Assembly: GCF_016283395.1 (NCBI RefSeq)
Contig: NZ_JAEEMU010000050.1
Location: forward strand, 1 to 64,000
Direction of reading: 5' to 3'
Length of the DNA: 64,000 nt
From: Ruminococcus sp.
Lineage (GTDB): Bacteria > Bacillota_A > Clostridia > Oscillospirales > Ruminococcaceae
Part shown: positions 1-7,983 of the stretch, in pieces
How the letters are laid out: each line of letters begins with the position of its first letter
Position numbering within the stretch: the stretch's first letter is position 1
Translations under genes and position numbers: made by a program
The notes under the pieces: model-generated
The model's database searches: none
Told to the model about the DNA's origin: nothing
Seen by the model: the letters and a program-made list of their open reading frames with translations, nothing else

Positions 1-529
1 GATATGGGTGGTGCATATCCCAGAGTGCAGCCACCTTGCGGCTCTTTACTCTGTCAAGTACTGCTGCAAGACGTGCTGTGTCTGAATATACGCCGTTTGT
101 CTCTACGAGAAGTGTAACATTGTACTCCTCAGCGATAGGTACCAGCTTCTGGAGTGCCTCAACGATATAATCATCGTCTATCTCATCAACAGGAGCCGGA
201 TCAAGATCTGCCAGTATTCTGATATAAGATGCATTGAGCTTCTGTGCAAGCTGTGCATATGCCTTTATCTCGTCCTCAGCTGCCTGATACTTATCCTTGA
301 ATTTAAGGCAGGCACCTGATGAAAGACATGGTATCTCTAGTCCCAGTGATTTTAGCTTAGAAATGGTATTTGGTAGCTGTGCTTCTGTGAAAGGCTGAGC
401 CTTTACAGAAAAAATCTCGTTGCCGAGTCCTCTGATCTCAATTCCGTCAAATTTGAAATCCTTTGCCATTGAGTAGATGTCTGTCCACGACCATTCGGGA
501 CAAGCCAGAGTTGAAAATCCGATCTTCAA
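1..529 (-). CDS. Sugar phosphate isomerase/epimerase-like protein (3' part cut off by window edge)
   Basis: The protein runs off the left end, so only about the first 175 residues are visible. They read as a xylose-isomerase-like TIM barrel (AP endonuclease 2 superfamily): an early GFSTLACPEWSW segment, FDGIEIRG, then LVETNGVYSDTARL and ALWDMHHPY, where the conserved Glu and His/Asp metal ligands of this family would lie. An ATG exists at 538, but the ribosome-binding sequence AAAGGA touches it. A TTG at 529 has the same AAAGGA nine bases upstream and is the more likely start. The substrate cannot be told from sequence. Members of this superfamily isomerise or epimerise ketoses and inositols. 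No neighbouring gene points to a pathway. Confidence 0.8.
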   Translation of the reverse strand, partial: MKIGFSTLACPEWSWTDIYSMAKDFKFDGIEIRGLGNEIFSVKAQPFTEAQLPNTISKLKSLGLEIPCLSSGACLKFKDKYQAAEDEIKAYAQLAQKLNASYIRILADLDPAPVDEIDDDYIVEALQKLVPIAEEYNVTLLVETNGVYSDTARLAAVLDRVKSRKVAALWDMHHPY

Positions 530-547
530 AATAACCATTCCTTTACA

Positions 548-697
548 TTATAAATAGATTTTTGCCTTATATGTTATGGCATTGTTTATTTCCAATAATT
601 CAGCTTTGACTTTCTTTTTATCGAAACCTGAGGACACTATATATGCCTCAGCGACCTTTCGCGTGTTGAAACGTCTTGCATACTCCGCACGGTACAC
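548..697 (-). pseudogene. Possible remnant of a small protein gene
   Basis: Between the isomerase-like gene and the YdcF-like gene, the minus strand holds about 50 codons of protein-like composition. They include YRAEYARRFNTRKVAEAYIV and a Lys/Glu-rich helix, and end at a TAA at 548-550. The only start is a GTG at 697 without a convincing ribosome-binding site. In-frame stops lie just upstream (716-718), so this could be the C-terminal remnant of a decayed gene rather than a functional one. I do not recognise the family. Confidence 0.3.
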
Positions 698-769
698 AAA
701 AATCTCAGAGATACTTCATACATTCCGTCAGTAATATGCTTTATTACCCATTTCACATACTATTGTCCT

Positions 770-1531
770 CTATCCGAATAATTTATAATAAACAACGCCA
801 AACCATTCACGTACCCAGTATGTGGGCACAAGATACCATGATGTATAGCCTGAGATGTTATACGCTTTGATGTCCTGCTTTTCAGCTATCATCTCTGCAC
901 GAAGCTGGTGGTAGCTGTCTGTTATAAGTGTGATCTTGTCTGGAAGTCCCTCTGCGGATATTATCTCCCTCGAAAAGCGAAGATTTTCCTCTGTATTAAC
1001 AGATCTGTCCTCCATATATATCCTTTCGGGAGCGATCCCCTTTTCTATGAGCCATTCCTTCATGCACTGAGCTTCGCTGATAACTTCGTCATCGCCTTTG
1101 CCGCCTGAAACGACCGCACATACGCTTTCGTGCTGTGAAAGATAATCATAAGCTGCGTCAAGCCTGCGCCTCAGCATAAGACTGGGTGCGCCATCCTTTA
1201 CCTTGCAGCCGAGAACTACTACTGTTGTATTCTCGTCCTTTGGCGGATCATCGGAAGCACGTATCATAAGTACACTTATGACGACGGCAAGAATAACACC
1301 TATGACCGCAAAAGCACCTATTAAACAAAGAATAACTTTTCCAAAAGGCTTTTCCCAGCACCTTCCTATGAACGTGCCGAATCTGCCCCAGAATATGAAT
1401 ATCAGCGTCAGCATCCCACAGATGCCCATGCCCGCACAGTTTCCGAGATTGATTATCCCAAAGCCCAAAGGCAGGACAAATATCAGAAAAAGTCCAAAGC
1501 ACAGAAGTGCAGGTATCACTTTTATTTCCAT
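770..1531 (-). CDS. YdcF/SanA-like DUF218 membrane protein
   Basis: A 253-residue protein with three or four N-terminal hydrophobic segments (about residues 3-27, 32-50 and 65-92) and then a soluble DUF218 domain. The domain shows TTVVVLGCKVKDGAPSLML, VVSGGKGDDEVISEA, the acidic NTEENLRFS segment and ITLITDSYHQLRAEMIA, all typical of YdcF/ElyC/SanA proteins. Family members are linked to envelope integrity or precursor-lipid metabolism, but the reaction is poorly known. It lies 25 bp downstream of the PHP phosphoesterase gene on the same strand and is probably co-transcribed with it. The start ATG is preceded by an AGAGGTGATC ribosome-binding site. Confidence 0.8.
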   Translation of the reverse strand: MEIKVIPALLCFGLFLIFVLPLGFGIINLGNCAGMGICGMLTLIFIFWGRFGTFIGRCWEKPFGKVILCLIGAFAVIGVILAVVISVLMIRASDDPPKDENTTVVVLGCKVKDGAPSLMLRRRLDAAYDYLSQHESVCAVVSGGKGDDEVISEAQCMKEWLIEKGIAPERIYMEDRSVNTEENLRFSREIISAEGLPDKITLITDSYHQLRAEMIAEKQDIKAYNISGYTSWYLVPTYWVREWFGVVYYKLFG

Positions 1532-1556
1532 AGGATCACCTCTTCTGAACTGTCGC

Positions 1557-2393
1557 TTACTTCATGCTTGCGGCAAGCTTCAGGATCCTGTCAAGATTTT
1601 CCTTTGTTGTAGTCTCACTTCCAAGATGTGTCGGTACTTTATTATATAGTCCGTGGAAGTCAGAACCGCCTGTTTCAATAAGATCGTACTTTTTAGCAAT
1701 AGCCGAAAGCGTCTTGCGTGTCTTCTTGTCAGCTGAGAAATGTCCTACCTCTACGCCGTCTATCTTGCCTTTCTTGGCAAGCTCTTCAAGAAGCTCGATA
1801 TTGTTGTACTGTGCAGGGTGAGCCATTACAGCAACGCCCTTAGCTGTATGAATCAGGTCTATTACAAAATTTACGTCAGGGTACTCACGCTCTACGTAGC
1901 ATGAGCCCACCTCAGGATTGAACAGCTCTCTGTCAAGATCGCCGTAGAATTCCAGTGCGTAGCCGTAATCTATAAGGGCACGCATTATATGCTGTTTGAA
2001 TATGCTTTTGGAAGCAGTGGTACGCTTTAAAATGCTCTCCTGCGTTATAGGGAATTTCTCCATGACCTTTTCGATCATTTCTCTTGAACATTCCTTTCTG
2101 ATCTCACAGGATTTCATGCAAAGGCCTTCAAGTCTGTTTGGCTTTGAGGGTGCATAGCACAATATATGTACCTTGCTGTTTCTTTCCTTATCCCATGCCG
2201 ATAGCTCAACGCCGTGGAGTATCTTTATCCCGGCACGCTCGCCCAATACATCAGCTCTTGAAAAGGAAGCCATAGTATCGTGGTCGGTTATCGAAAGCCA
2301 ATCGATATTCATGCGTTTCGCCTGCGCAATTACATCTTCTATGCCAAGCGAACCGTCGGAAAGAGTCGTGTGACAGTGCAGATCGCAAATCAT
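1557..2393 (-). CDS. PHP-domain phosphoesterase (TrpH/YciV type)
   Basis: A 278-residue PHP (polymerase and histidinol phosphatase) protein. The metal-binding motifs are all present: DLHCHTTLSDGS at the N-terminus (HxH), SITDHDT around residue 38, HGVELSAW, a MAHPAQYN motif and the late SDFHG motif. Relatives hydrolyse 3',5'-nucleoside bisphosphates or trim 5' ends of short RNAs (RNase AM/YciV). By family a cytosolic metal-dependent phosphatase is expected, but the exact substrate is inferred only. It is the first gene of a likely two-gene unit with the YdcF-like gene. Confidence 0.85.
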   Translation of the reverse strand: MICDLHCHTTLSDGSLGIEDVIAQAKRMNIDWLSITDHDTMASFSRADVLGERAGIKILHGVELSAWDKERNSKVHILCYAPSKPNRLEGLCMKSCEIRKECSREMIEKVMEKFPITQESILKRTTASKSIFKQHIMRALIDYGYALEFYGDLDRELFNPEVGSCYVEREYPDVNFVIDLIHTAKGVAVMAHPAQYNNIELLEELAKKGKIDGVEVGHFSADKKTRKTLSAIAKKYDLIETGGSDFHGLYNKVPTHLGSETTTKENLDRILKLAASMK

Positions 2394-2602
2394 ACATAAC
2401 CTTCTTTCGCCGTATTTCTGCGGCAGAATATTTTTTATATTTTGTATTGATAAGGCTCTTTTTTTATAACATGGTTACAAAAAACTCTAACAGTAATAAT
2501 AACGCTAATAATTATATCACAATACTATGCAAATTTCAAGTATTTTAGCCTAATTTTCACATTCTTATCACTTTTTTGCACTATCGCAATAAAGTATTCC
2601 TA
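2394..2602. other. AT-rich intergenic region between two minus-strand units
   Basis: About 210 bp with no credible ORF. It separates the 3' end of the rsmI operon from the start of the PHP gene. I see no strong terminator hairpin. A TATAAA box lies on the minus strand near 2466, but no convincing -35 element is correctly spaced from it. Confidence 0.4.
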
Positions 2603-3424
2603 CTAAAGTAATGCGTAAAGTTCGCTCTTTCGGAAGCCTGTTTCCTTTGCAACTGCCTTGCAGGCATCTGTTGGCTTTTCGCCCATATCTATGAGCTTTC
2701 TCACCTGCTCCATAGCTTCTTCTATGGTAAGCTCGCCGCCGCTGTTCTCCTGTGCTCCTTCAAGTACAAGTACATACTCGCCGCGAGGCTCATTTTCATT
2801 ATAATAAGTAACAGCCTCGGCGAGCGTCAGCCTAAGAACTTCCTCGTGTATCTTTGTAAGCTCCCTGCAAAGCGATATCCTGCGTTCACCACCGAAAAAC
2901 TCCGCAAGGTCAGAAAGTGTTGTCTTTAATTTGTGAGGAGCTTCGTAAAATACCATGACCGCAGTCTCACCGCGGAGCTTTTCAAGTCTCTCGGCTCTCT
3001 CCTTTTTCGGAACAGGAAGAAATCCTTCAAAGGTAAATCTTCTTGTACTAAGTCCCGAAACGGCTACTGCCGATACTACCGCACTTGGTCCGGGTACTAC
3101 CTTTATGTCTATGCCGCTGTCAGCACACATCTTCACAAGCACCTCTCCCGGATCGGAGATACAGGGCATTCCTGCGTCTGTGACTATACCGCAGCTCTCT
3201 CCTGCAAGCAGTCTGTCGATAATATGCTGTGCATCGGCTTTGGAGCTGTGCTCGTGAAAGCTGACGAGCTGCTTCTTTATCTCAAAACGGTTCAGGAGCT
3301 TTAGTGTTACTCTTGTATCCTCTGCGCATAAAAAATCCACTTTTTCAAGTGTATCAAGCTGCCTGAGAGTAATGTCTTCAAGGTTGCCTATAGGTGTGCC
3401 TATTACGTAAAATGTTCCGCTCAT
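2603..3424 (-). CDS. rsmI: 16S rRNA (cytidine1402-2'-O)-methyltransferase RsmI
   Basis: A 273-residue SAM-dependent tetrapyrrole-methylase-fold enzyme that 2'-O-methylates C1402 in the ribosomal decoding centre. Diagnostic motifs are YVIGTPIGNLEDITLR at the N-terminus, LCAEDTRVT, VSFHEHS, VTDAGMPCISDPG, VPGPSAVVSA and VFYEAPHK. Length is normal for RsmI. The ATG overlaps the stop of the upstream methyltransferase gene by 4 bp (ATGA), which suggests translational coupling. It is the last gene of a seven-gene minus-strand operon. The neighbouring YfiC-like methyltransferase also modifies stable RNA. Confidence 0.95.
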   Translation of the reverse strand: MSGTFYVIGTPIGNLEDITLRQLDTLEKVDFLCAEDTRVTLKLLNRFEIKKQLVSFHEHSSKADAQHIIDRLLAGESCGIVTDAGMPCISDPGEVLVKMCADSGIDIKVVPGPSAVVSAVAVSGLSTRRFTFEGFLPVPKKERAERLEKLRGETAVMVFYEAPHKLKTTLSDLAEFFGGERRISLCRELTKIHEEVLRLTLAEAVTYYNENEPRGEYVLVLEGAQENSGGELTIEEAMEQVRKLIDMGEKPTDACKAVAKETGFRKSELYALL

Positions 3425-4143
3425 GCCTGCTCCTTTCCTGTGTCGTATATTTTTTGCAGCTCTTCCGTAAAGCCGTTTTCGCTTCGTATGTAGAGCTGAG
3501 GCTCAACTTTCATAAACGGCTTCGAGCCTTTCTTGCCCTCTATTAGAAAAAGCCACGGAGCTTCTTCTGCGTTCTTTGATACAAAGCGAAGCCTTTTGGG
3601 CTCTATGTCATGGCACTTCATTGCATATATAACATCGCTCAGCCTCTCGGGACGATTGCAGACACAAAGTCTGCCGCCGAATTTCAACAGCTTCTGTGCT
3701 GTCGCACATACGTCATCAATGGTGCATAGTATCTCATGGCGGGCTATTTTCTGAGCAGTTATAACGCTCTGAAAGCCTGCATTGTTCACCTTATAGGGCG
3801 GATTGCAGGTAACGAGATCAAGCTGTCCGAGAGGTGCGCCCTCCCATAGTTCCTTTAAGTCCGCACATATGGGTACTATGCCTTTAGTCTCGCTTTTTTC
3901 GAGTCCGAGGCAAAGCTGTTCGATAGCTCCCTCCTGTATATCAACTGCATATGTTATCTGTGGAGGAAGCTTCTTCTGCATAATAAGCGGTATTATGCCG
4001 CAGCCTGTACCGAGATCACAGGCTTTGTCCTTTGCGCGGTACTGTGAGAAGTCCGCCAGCAGAAAGGCGTCCGTACCGAAGCGGTGGTCGCTGCTGGCGC
4101 AGACGTAAATTTTATCGGTGAGTTTTTCGTATTTGTATTCCAT
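3421..4143 (-). CDS. tRNA1(Val) (adenine37-N6)-methyltransferase-like protein (TrmN6/YfiC family)
   Basis: A 240-residue Rossmann-fold methyltransferase. Motif I reads ACDLGTGCGIIPLIM, and the N6-adenine catalytic motif is NPPYK, within VTCNPPYKVNNAG. The early GTDAFLLADF segment is typical of the TrmN6/YfiC family, whose E. coli member methylates A37 of tRNA-Val. Bacillus and Clostridium homologues are commonly annotated the same way, although their exact tRNA target is less certain. It overlaps rsmI by 4 bp and follows the isochorismatase-GNAT gene by 11 bp. The ribosome-binding site is AAAGGA. Confidence 0.85.
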   Translation of the reverse strand: MEYKYEKLTDKIYVCASSDHRFGTDAFLLADFSQYRAKDKACDLGTGCGIIPLIMQKKLPPQITYAVDIQEGAIEQLCLGLEKSETKGIVPICADLKELWEGAPLGQLDLVTCNPPYKVNNAGFQSVITAQKIARHEILCTIDDVCATAQKLLKFGGRLCVCNRPERLSDVIYAMKCHDIEPKRLRFVSKNAEEAPWLFLIEGKKGSKPFMKVEPQLYIRSENGFTEELQKIYDTGKEQA

Positions 4144-4154
4144 ATTTTTCCTTT

Positions 4155-5165
4155 TTATCTTTTCATCATCACAAGATATTCAGTAGTTCCTTCTTCGTAT
4201 TTCCTTATATCTGTAAGTTGAAAACCATGTGCTTCATAGAAGCGTATAGCATCAATATTCTTTTCTATTTTCCAAAGAAAATTGACTGAATAGTTTTCTT
4301 TGGCATATTCGATCAATTCCGAGCCTATTCCCTGCCCCTGAAAGAAATGATCAACATATAATTCGAGTATCTCTTCTTTCTCTATGCGGATAAGCCCTTT
4401 TATGATCCCGTCATCATACAGGAACATATTGTTGAGAAAACCATTTTCAATGTAGTTTTTTGCAACAGGAAGTACCTGTAATTCTCCAAATGAATATGCG
4501 TCGTCATTAAATATCGAGCGATACTTCATTCGTTTTGCAAACACAAGTATCTCCGCAATTCTCGAAGCGTCTTCTTCTGTAGCCTTTCTGATATGTGTCT
4601 CATTCACATTGCTGAATTTTGGCATATCATCGCTATTGCTTATCATTTCAAGGACTTCCGCCATTTTTACGCATTTTGCATACCTGTTCTTCCACATGAA
4701 TTCGTTGTAGTAGCGGTAGGTCTGCTCACCTGTCATATGATTATTGCTGAACGTGGTGTTGCAGTTTTCGGGAACTATTACCTCAAAGCCGTGCTCAAAT
4801 CCGCACTTCACTGTAGCATCTATGCAGTAATCAGTCTGCAAGCCTGTTACTATGAGCTTCTTTACGCCCTTTGAACGCAGATACTCAAGGAGTCCGCTGT
4901 CACGAAAGGGACTGTTTACAGTCTTGTCGAATAACTTCTCGCCTGCTTTCGGTGCAAAATCATCGGCTACATCATAACCATCTTTCCCCTTTGAAAGTGG
5001 CTTGCCTGCTCCGTCGTCGTGGCGGACGTATATCACTTCGACATTGTTCTTCCTTGACTCGGATATGAGTTTTTGGAGGCTGTCTCTGAAAACTGTAAAG
5101 TTATACAGCGTATCAACTGTTATGAGCTTCTGTACATCTACTACAAGAAGTACCGTATCTCTCAT
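4155..5165 (-). CDS. Isochorismatase-like cysteine hydrolase fused to a GNAT acetyltransferase
   Basis: A 336-residue two-domain protein. Residues 1 to about 175 form an isochorismatase-family hydrolase with the expected triad: Asp10 (LLVVDVQ), Lys81 (FDKTVNS) and Cys114 (GLQTDYCID). Residues about 190-336 form a GNAT domain with HIRKATEEDASRIAEIL, an acetyl-CoA loop QGQGIGSELI and a terminal NIDAIRFYEAHGF. The family links suggest hydrolysis of an amide such as nicotinamide or a carbamate, and acetylation of an amine, but neither substrate is visible. The gene overlaps mnmA by 4 bp, and no stop separates the two domains. The organism may pair the activities on one substrate. Confidence 0.85.
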   Translation of the reverse strand: MRDTVLLVVDVQKLITVDTLYNFTVFRDSLQKLISESRKNNVEVIYVRHDDGAGKPLSKGKDGYDVADDFAPKAGEKLFDKTVNSPFRDSGLLEYLRSKGVKKLIVTGLQTDYCIDATVKCGFEHGFEVIVPENCNTTFSNNHMTGEQTYRYYNEFMWKNRYAKCVKMAEVLEMISNSDDMPKFSNVNETHIRKATEEDASRIAEILVFAKRMKYRSIFNDDAYSFGELQVLPVAKNYIENGFLNNMFLYDDGIIKGLIRIEKEEILELYVDHFFQGQGIGSELIEYAKENYSVNFLWKIEKNIDAIRFYEAHGFQLTDIRKYEEGTTEYLVMMKR

Positions 5166-6238
5166 TTTATAGTACCTCCGCCTACTACTATATCTCCATC
5201 GTACAGTACCACAGCCTGACCGCTCGTTACAGCTCTTTGCGGCTCGTCAAATTCCACCATATACTCACCATTTCCGAGATATGTAACTACAGCAGGCTGT
5301 TCCTTCTGGCTGTAACGTGTCTTAGCTGTTACACGCATGGGTGCTTCAAGATTTTCTACGGAGATAAGGTTGAAATCGTCAGCTATAAGGCTCTTTGTGT
5401 AAAGATCGCTTTCAAGTCCGAGTGTTACTGTGTTTGCATCCATATCCTTGCGGACAACATATGCAGGATGTCCGAGGGCGATGCCAAGTCCCTTGCGCTG
5501 TCCGATAGTATAGTTTATGATGCCCTTGTGCTCTCCGAGGACCTTGCCGTCTGTGTCTATAAAGCTGCCGCATGGCGTTTCACAGCCTGTAAAACGCTTT
5601 ATAAACGAGGCATAGTCGCCGTCTGGTACAAAGCATATATCCTGACTGTCAGGCTTGTTTGAGTTTACAAGTCCTGCGGACTCTGCAAGCTCTCTGACCT
5701 GTGTTTTTTCAAGCTCTCCCAGTGGAAAAAGCGTATGTGACAGCTGCTCCTGAGTAAGTGCATAAAGGACGTAGGTCTGATCCTTGCTGCGATCTTTTGG
5801 GCGTTTCAGCAGCCAGCGTCCGCGGCTCTCGTCATATTCATTTACAGCATAGTGTCCTGTGGCTATATAGTCATAATCCAGCTCCAGAGCTCTGCGCATC
5901 ATCTTGTCGAACTTTACGTGGCGGTTGCATTCGATACATGGATTTGGTGTACGTCCGCTGAGGTAGCTGTCTGCAAACTGCTGCATAACGTGCTCGCGGA
6001 AAACCTCTCTGAAATTGAACACAAGATGCTCAAATCCAATCCTTATGGCTACGCTCCTTGCATCCTCCACATCGGAAAGTGCGCAGCAGGTCTTGCCCTC
6101 TTTTTTAGCCTCGGAGATATCCTCGTCCGAGAAGAGTTTGAGGGTTACTCCCATAACATCGTATCCTTTATCTCTGAGCAGCATTGCAGCTACGGAGCTG
6201 TCAACTCCGCCGCTCATGCCAACCATTACTTTCTTCAT
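5162..6238 (-). CDS. mnmA: tRNA-specific 2-thiouridylase MnmA
   Basis: A 358-residue enzyme that makes the 2-thio group of U34 in tRNA-Lys, -Glu and -Gln, using persulfide sulfur and ATP. It has the N-terminal PP-loop VGMSGGVDSSVAA. It has the catalytic Cys in TPNPCIECN and the second catalytic Cys in DSQDICFVPDG. It also has TGHYA and a C-terminal beta-barrel tRNA-binding region. Length is standard. The ATG at 6238 has an AAAAGGAG ribosome-binding site. It follows the HAD phosphatase gene after 45 bp and overlaps the isochorismatase-GNAT gene by 4 bp. Confidence 0.97.
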   Translation of the reverse strand: MKKVMVGMSGGVDSSVAAMLLRDKGYDVMGVTLKLFSDEDISEAKKEGKTCCALSDVEDARSVAIRIGFEHLVFNFREVFREHVMQQFADSYLSGRTPNPCIECNRHVKFDKMMRRALELDYDYIATGHYAVNEYDESRGRWLLKRPKDRSKDQTYVLYALTQEQLSHTLFPLGELEKTQVRELAESAGLVNSNKPDSQDICFVPDGDYASFIKRFTGCETPCGSFIDTDGKVLGEHKGIINYTIGQRKGLGIALGHPAYVVRKDMDANTVTLGLESDLYTKSLIADDFNLISVENLEAPMRVTAKTRYSQKEQPAVVTYLGNGEYMVEFDEPQRAVTSGQAVVLYDGDIVVGGGTIK

Positions 6239-6283
6239 CTGTATGCTCCTTTTAAAACAGCATGGGACGAACCAAGTCCGCCC

Positions 6284-6931
6284 CTAAATTATATTTATTA
6301 TCTCATCAAGCGATCTTACGTAGTGATCGCATATTTTCATTATATCTTTACTGTCAGCTTCGGAAACAGGATCGTATACTCCCACTGTTACAAAGCCTGC
6401 GGCTTTGGCAGTCTCTATGCAGTGGAGAGAATCCTCGACAACAAGCGTATCGCAAGGCTGTGTTCCCATCATTTCTGCTGCTCCGAGGAAAATATCGGGG
6501 AAATTCTTGCCCTGTGGGTATTCCCTGTCAGTCAGCAGAAAACCTATCCTGTCATATACTCCGCAGCGTCTGAGTGCGGCTTCGGCAAGCCCTTTATATG
6601 TGGCTGTTGCTACGCCGTAGAGTATGCCGTGACTGTCAAGGAAGTCCATAACTTCGGCTGCGTGAGGTTTCAGCGGTATCTTGTTTTCGTACCTGTCCCG
6701 CACCATTTCTTCGATGCGGTGTATGACATATTCCTTTGTACAGCTCAGTCCGAAGCGGTCTATGAAATACTGAGATGACTCGTCAACCGTCATCTTCTTG
6801 ACTATATCCGATATATCGGGCGGAATGTCTTTCACGCCATTCTCATCAAGGAATTCCCTGTCGATACTGCTCCATACAGTCATTGAATCAAGCAGTGTTC
6901 CGTCAAGGTCAAATATAACGCCTTTTATCAA
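6284..6931 (-). CDS. HAD-superfamily phosphatase, beta-phosphoglucomutase-like
   Basis: A 215-residue HAD hydrolase (subfamily IA). Motif I is VIFDLDGTLLDS at the N-terminus, motif II lies in GVATAT, and motif III/IV is VVEDSLHCIETAKAAGF. The four-helix cap after DSMTVW resembles beta-phosphoglucomutase and phosphatase relatives, but the substrate is unknown. It starts with TTG at 6931, immediately after the TAA of the C39-like gene. The sequence GAGGAACAGGAA just upstream gives a usable ribosome-binding site. This zero-gap junction argues for coupled translation. Confidence 0.85.
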   Translation of the reverse strand: MIKGVIFDLDGTLLDSMTVWSSIDREFLDENGVKDIPPDISDIVKKMTVDESSQYFIDRFGLSCTKEYVIHRIEEMVRDRYENKIPLKPHAAEVMDFLDSHGILYGVATATYKGLAEAALRRCGVYDRIGFLLTDREYPQGKNFPDIFLGAAEMMGTQPCDTLVVEDSLHCIETAKAAGFVTVGVYDPVSEADSKDIMKICDHYVRSLDEIINII

Positions 6932-7978
6932 TTATTCCTGTTCCTCCTCGGCAGGTATTTCTACATCAGGCTGTGGTTCAGCTTCTTCGGGGGCAGGTTC
7001 AGTTGCAGGACCTGCCTCGGCAATACGCTTAGCTTCTTCCTCAGCCTTGCGTCTTGCTTCCTCTTCTGCCTTTATCCTTGCAGCCTCTTCCTCCTCAGCT
7101 TTTCGCTGAGCCGCATTACGGCTGAGTATCGGTGACTTTTCTCTTTCGCGCACAACGAATTTGCCTTTTGTCTCTGAGTTTCCGCATATGAGTACAGCCT
7201 GATTCCCCATAAGCTGGTATGTGTCGTTAAAAGCTTCCATTGCATACTTTACGTTTCCTGCAAGCGGATCGGCTACGGAAAGCGTTCTTTCATCAAGATC
7301 ATATCCGTAGATCACCATACAGTGCTGTAAGCCATTGAACCACATTTCCTCACCGTCATTAGTGTCCCAGAAATACTCTGTCGGCATTACCATAAGGTCG
7401 ATAGTGCTCCACACTATAACAGGTCTGCCCTGTGCCACCTGATAAAGCAGCTCCTTTAAAGAGCGTCCTGTCATATTCACAGCATAGCACGGTGAAAGTA
7501 TGGACTCAAAATAATCATCGGCTGTCTGTACTATTACAGGTGCGCCGCAGCCAAAGCCCTCTTCCGATTTAGGATCACCGATATATGCGTGCATCATTGT
7601 TGATACGCCGATGTTGTCCATTGGCATGAACTCATCGGCAAGTGTCACCTTGTCTATGTCAAAGCCGAGATAATTCAACAGTCCGCAAAGCGAAGTTACT
7701 TCACAGCCTGTGGGAAGTTCGGGATTTTGCATAAGTGCCTTGTAATCAGGTATCTCAAATTTATTCGGAAACGGTTCGCCTTCCTTTATGCTTATATCAA
7801 CAGTGAATACCTGTTCGTCTTTATAACTGTAAGTATCTTCTGTCTCAGTTACAGACTCAGCTTTTTTTGAAAAGTCTGATGAATTATCCTGTACATACTC
7901 TGTTGTACTGCCGCATGATGTAAGCGCAATTGAAGCTGCTGCACATACAGCAACTATCATCGGAAAGCCACCGTTCAT
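6932..7978 (-). CDS. C39-like peptidase-family lipoprotein with charged C-terminal tail
   Basis: A 348-residue exported protein. The signal segment ends in a lipobox (ALTSCG, lipidated Cys22). The core, roughly residues 70-265, is a papain-like C39_2 domain. It has the putative active Cys in LPTGCEVTS, the His in LQHCMVIYGYD and the Asp in SVADPLAG. The last 75 residues are Ala/Glu/Lys/Arg-rich repeats (RKAEEE-type, probably a helix or coiled coil), then a Pro/Glu tail. Such proteins are thought to cut or bind peptides at the surface, but no substrate can be named. It sits inside an RNA-modification operon, 5 bp downstream of tmcAL and directly abutting the HAD gene. Confidence 0.8.
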   Translation of the reverse strand: MNGGFPMIVAVCAAASIALTSCGSTTEYVQDNSSDFSKKAESVTETEDTYSYKDEQVFTVDISIKEGEPFPNKFEIPDYKALMQNPELPTGCEVTSLCGLLNYLGFDIDKVTLADEFMPMDNIGVSTMMHAYIGDPKSEEGFGCGAPVIVQTADDYFESILSPCYAVNMTGRSLKELLYQVAQGRPVIVWSTIDLMVMPTEYFWDTNDGEEMWFNGLQHCMVIYGYDLDERTLSVADPLAGNVKYAMEAFNDTYQLMGNQAVLICGNSETKGKFVVREREKSPILSRNAAQRKAEEEEAARIKAEEEARRKAEEEAKRIAEAGPATEPAPEEAEPQPDVEIPAEEEQE

Positions 7979-7983
7979 ATTAC

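Noticed and set aside
5852..6778. 308-codon plus-strand frame
   Set aside because: Runs opposite to mnmA and the HAD gene, which both have full conserved motifs.
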